Shown piece by piece: positions 62,401 to 64,000 of a stretch of 64,000 nt of DNA (positions are counted from its first letter, which is position 1; each line of letters begins with the position of its first letter). The translations under genes were made by a program, and so were the position numbers. Source of the DNA: Himantopus leucocephalus (taxonomy: Eukaryota > Chordata > Aves > Charadriiformes > Recurvirostridae); the NCBI GenBank assembly GCA_003993805.1, contig RSEF01000003.1, positions 79,722,339-79,786,338 on the forward strand, in the 5' to 3' direction. The notes beneath the pieces were generated by a model. That model had not been told where the DNA came from and did not search any database. It worked only from the letters and a program-made list of their open reading frames with translations.

Positions 62401-64000
62401 GCAAACTTGTCTGGTAGGAGAAGAAGGAGAAGGAAAAGAAAAGAGCTACCATTTCCTTGATCCTGAAGTAGCTGTTGATGCAGTTGTTCAGTCGCATCCC
62501 CTGGAAAGCCATCTGCAAACACAGGTGTAGCCAAGTGCCATTGACCACTTCTGTTGGGTATGGGCTTGGCTCTGCTCGGCTTTGCTCTGCTCCGCTCTCC
62601 CAGGGCAAACTCTGCTGTTGGGAAGGCTTAATGTATTTTCTCCTTTTAGATGGATTTGAAGGAGTGTTGGTAGGAAGTAGGGATGAGTTTTGTGGGTTTT
62701 CTTCTTTTCATTTTGAAAGAATAAGATAATTACATGAAATTATTATTTGCTTTGTACCTAGGAAATGTCTTCTTTCCATCGACCTTTTGGGCTTGGATTG
62801 CAGGTCTCTATCTCCTTCTTATTTCAGAAACATTTTCTCCTATCCTATCTATCCCATCCTAGCCTATTCATTCCATTATATGATATTATTTATTTTTTTT
62901 TCTTGTGTAGAGGGAGGGAGTTGAAGTTTTTCCATGCTGTTTCCAATGCCTTCCTTTCTAGTGACTACACTCATGCTCTGATGTGGGCCCCTTCCAGACC
63001 TTGGGCTTTCTCCTCTGCTCAGCCAAACGAAGTAAGGCACAGCTCTCCAGAACAGCAGGGATCTCTCACTCCACCACACAGACGTAGGAGTGCTATCTCA
63101 CTCTGCAAAGGTCTCCTCAATGCCATAGCAAGTGAGGGTAAAGTTTGGTCAGGGGCACAACCTGCTGTCTCTGTGCACTGAGTTACTCTGTAGCTGAAGA
63201 AGTTTTTGTTTATTTCAGAGTTGTTAAGTGCATTCAATGTAGAAAGTCAGCCACAAAAATCCCCTCCTGCCCCTGACTTGCTTAAAAACTCTGTTTAGAA
63301 AAGATGAATACTTTCCCTGTCCTGCCCCCAGCACCTTTTAGGATACTTTCCACTGAGGAGTAAGGTTACAAAAAGAAGGCAACAAGTTGGAAGGTGCTAG
63401 CAATATCATAATTTCAAAGGAAAATAAATCATGTTTATGAGGTGTGTTGGTTCTGTTGTGGGCATGATTTACAGTTATATGCAGACAAATATATCATAGC
63501 AAACTCTGATGGCACTTCTAAAGTATTGTTTAGATTATTGTGTTGCACAGTAGTGTAAGACCCAAGAGTAAAGCAATAAACTCCCCCAAATCCTCACAAG
63601 TTTTATACAGCATAATAACTTATATCCAGCAGTTTTACATGAAACGGGATTTCACCTTTTGTATTCTTTTTAACCAGGCAACGAGAACTTATACAAAGTA
63701 ATTTATGCTCCAAGCATGTGGTGAATAGGGAAGTCTTCCAGTGGAGTTCTCTTTGTCCTAGTGCAGCTTGTTGAATGCACCTTAGCAGGTTGTTATGAAG
63801 TATGCACTTTTTAGAAAAGAATGTAGCATAAGTGTGTCTAATTTGGGCTGTAATTTCAAACTGTTGAAGTGACTGGAGTCAAGAGGTTAGGAGTAATGAC
63901 TAATTAAAGTAGTGTCATAAATATTATCTAGGAGAATATAACAGTGTTATCATCGGGTAGAAGCAACCTGAACTTTTTCAGTCATTTGAGTTCGGGGTGT
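59427..64000. other. Unique AT-rich sequence, no gene seen
   Basis: Single-copy DNA to the window end. Short frames occur on both strands. A weak 'tatttaggtgtttt' motif near 60154 may be a trace of the 'taggtgcctaa' repeat family. Nothing else recognised. Confidence 0.5.

Overview
The window looks like nuclear DNA from a bird. It is intergenic or deeply intronic: I find no confident protein-coding gene, rRNA or tRNA. Every long open frame fits chance. None shows a recognisable domain, and they overlap on both strands. Three things point to a bird: (i) a solo LTR at about 10.4-10.8 kb with the termini and internal composition of the avian ERVL-type LTRs; (ii) old, decayed CR1 and L3/L2-type LINE pieces together with short palindromic repeats known from birds, crocodilians and turtles; (iii) very low overall repeat content. 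Family names come from memory of the consensus sequences, not from a database search.

Layout. 1-26 kb: unique sequence with several small CpG-rich patches (about 1.4, 2.5, 5.6 and 25.2 kb), a purine-rich tract (3.9 kb), a GATA/E-box cluster next to the first CpG patch, and the ERVL-type solo LTR, which is cut by a 100-N assembly gap. 22-30 kb: the best candidates for conserved or transcribed sequence. They are a weak exon-like segment at 22.86 kb, octamer-containing AT-rich stretches, and a minus-strand exon-like open frame with a good 3' splice site at 28.8 kb. 32.2-32.5 kb: an exact-length 127-bp direct duplication joined by a single N, probably an assembly artefact. 34-45 kb: relics of LINEs (CR1 at 34.3 kb, an L3/L2-like reverse transcriptase at 38 kb, CR1 at 44.5-45.0 kb) and a second gap (41.39 kb). 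45-64 kb: more AT-rich, CpG-poor unique sequence with only short repeats.

No operon, pathway or multi-gene system is present, and nothing here supports an undescribed biological system. The main leads are the possible minus-strand terminal exon at 28.6-28.8 kb, the GATA/E-box cluster at 1.8 kb beside a CpG patch, the LINE relic with recognisable reverse transcriptase motifs, and the assembly anomaly at 32.37 kb.
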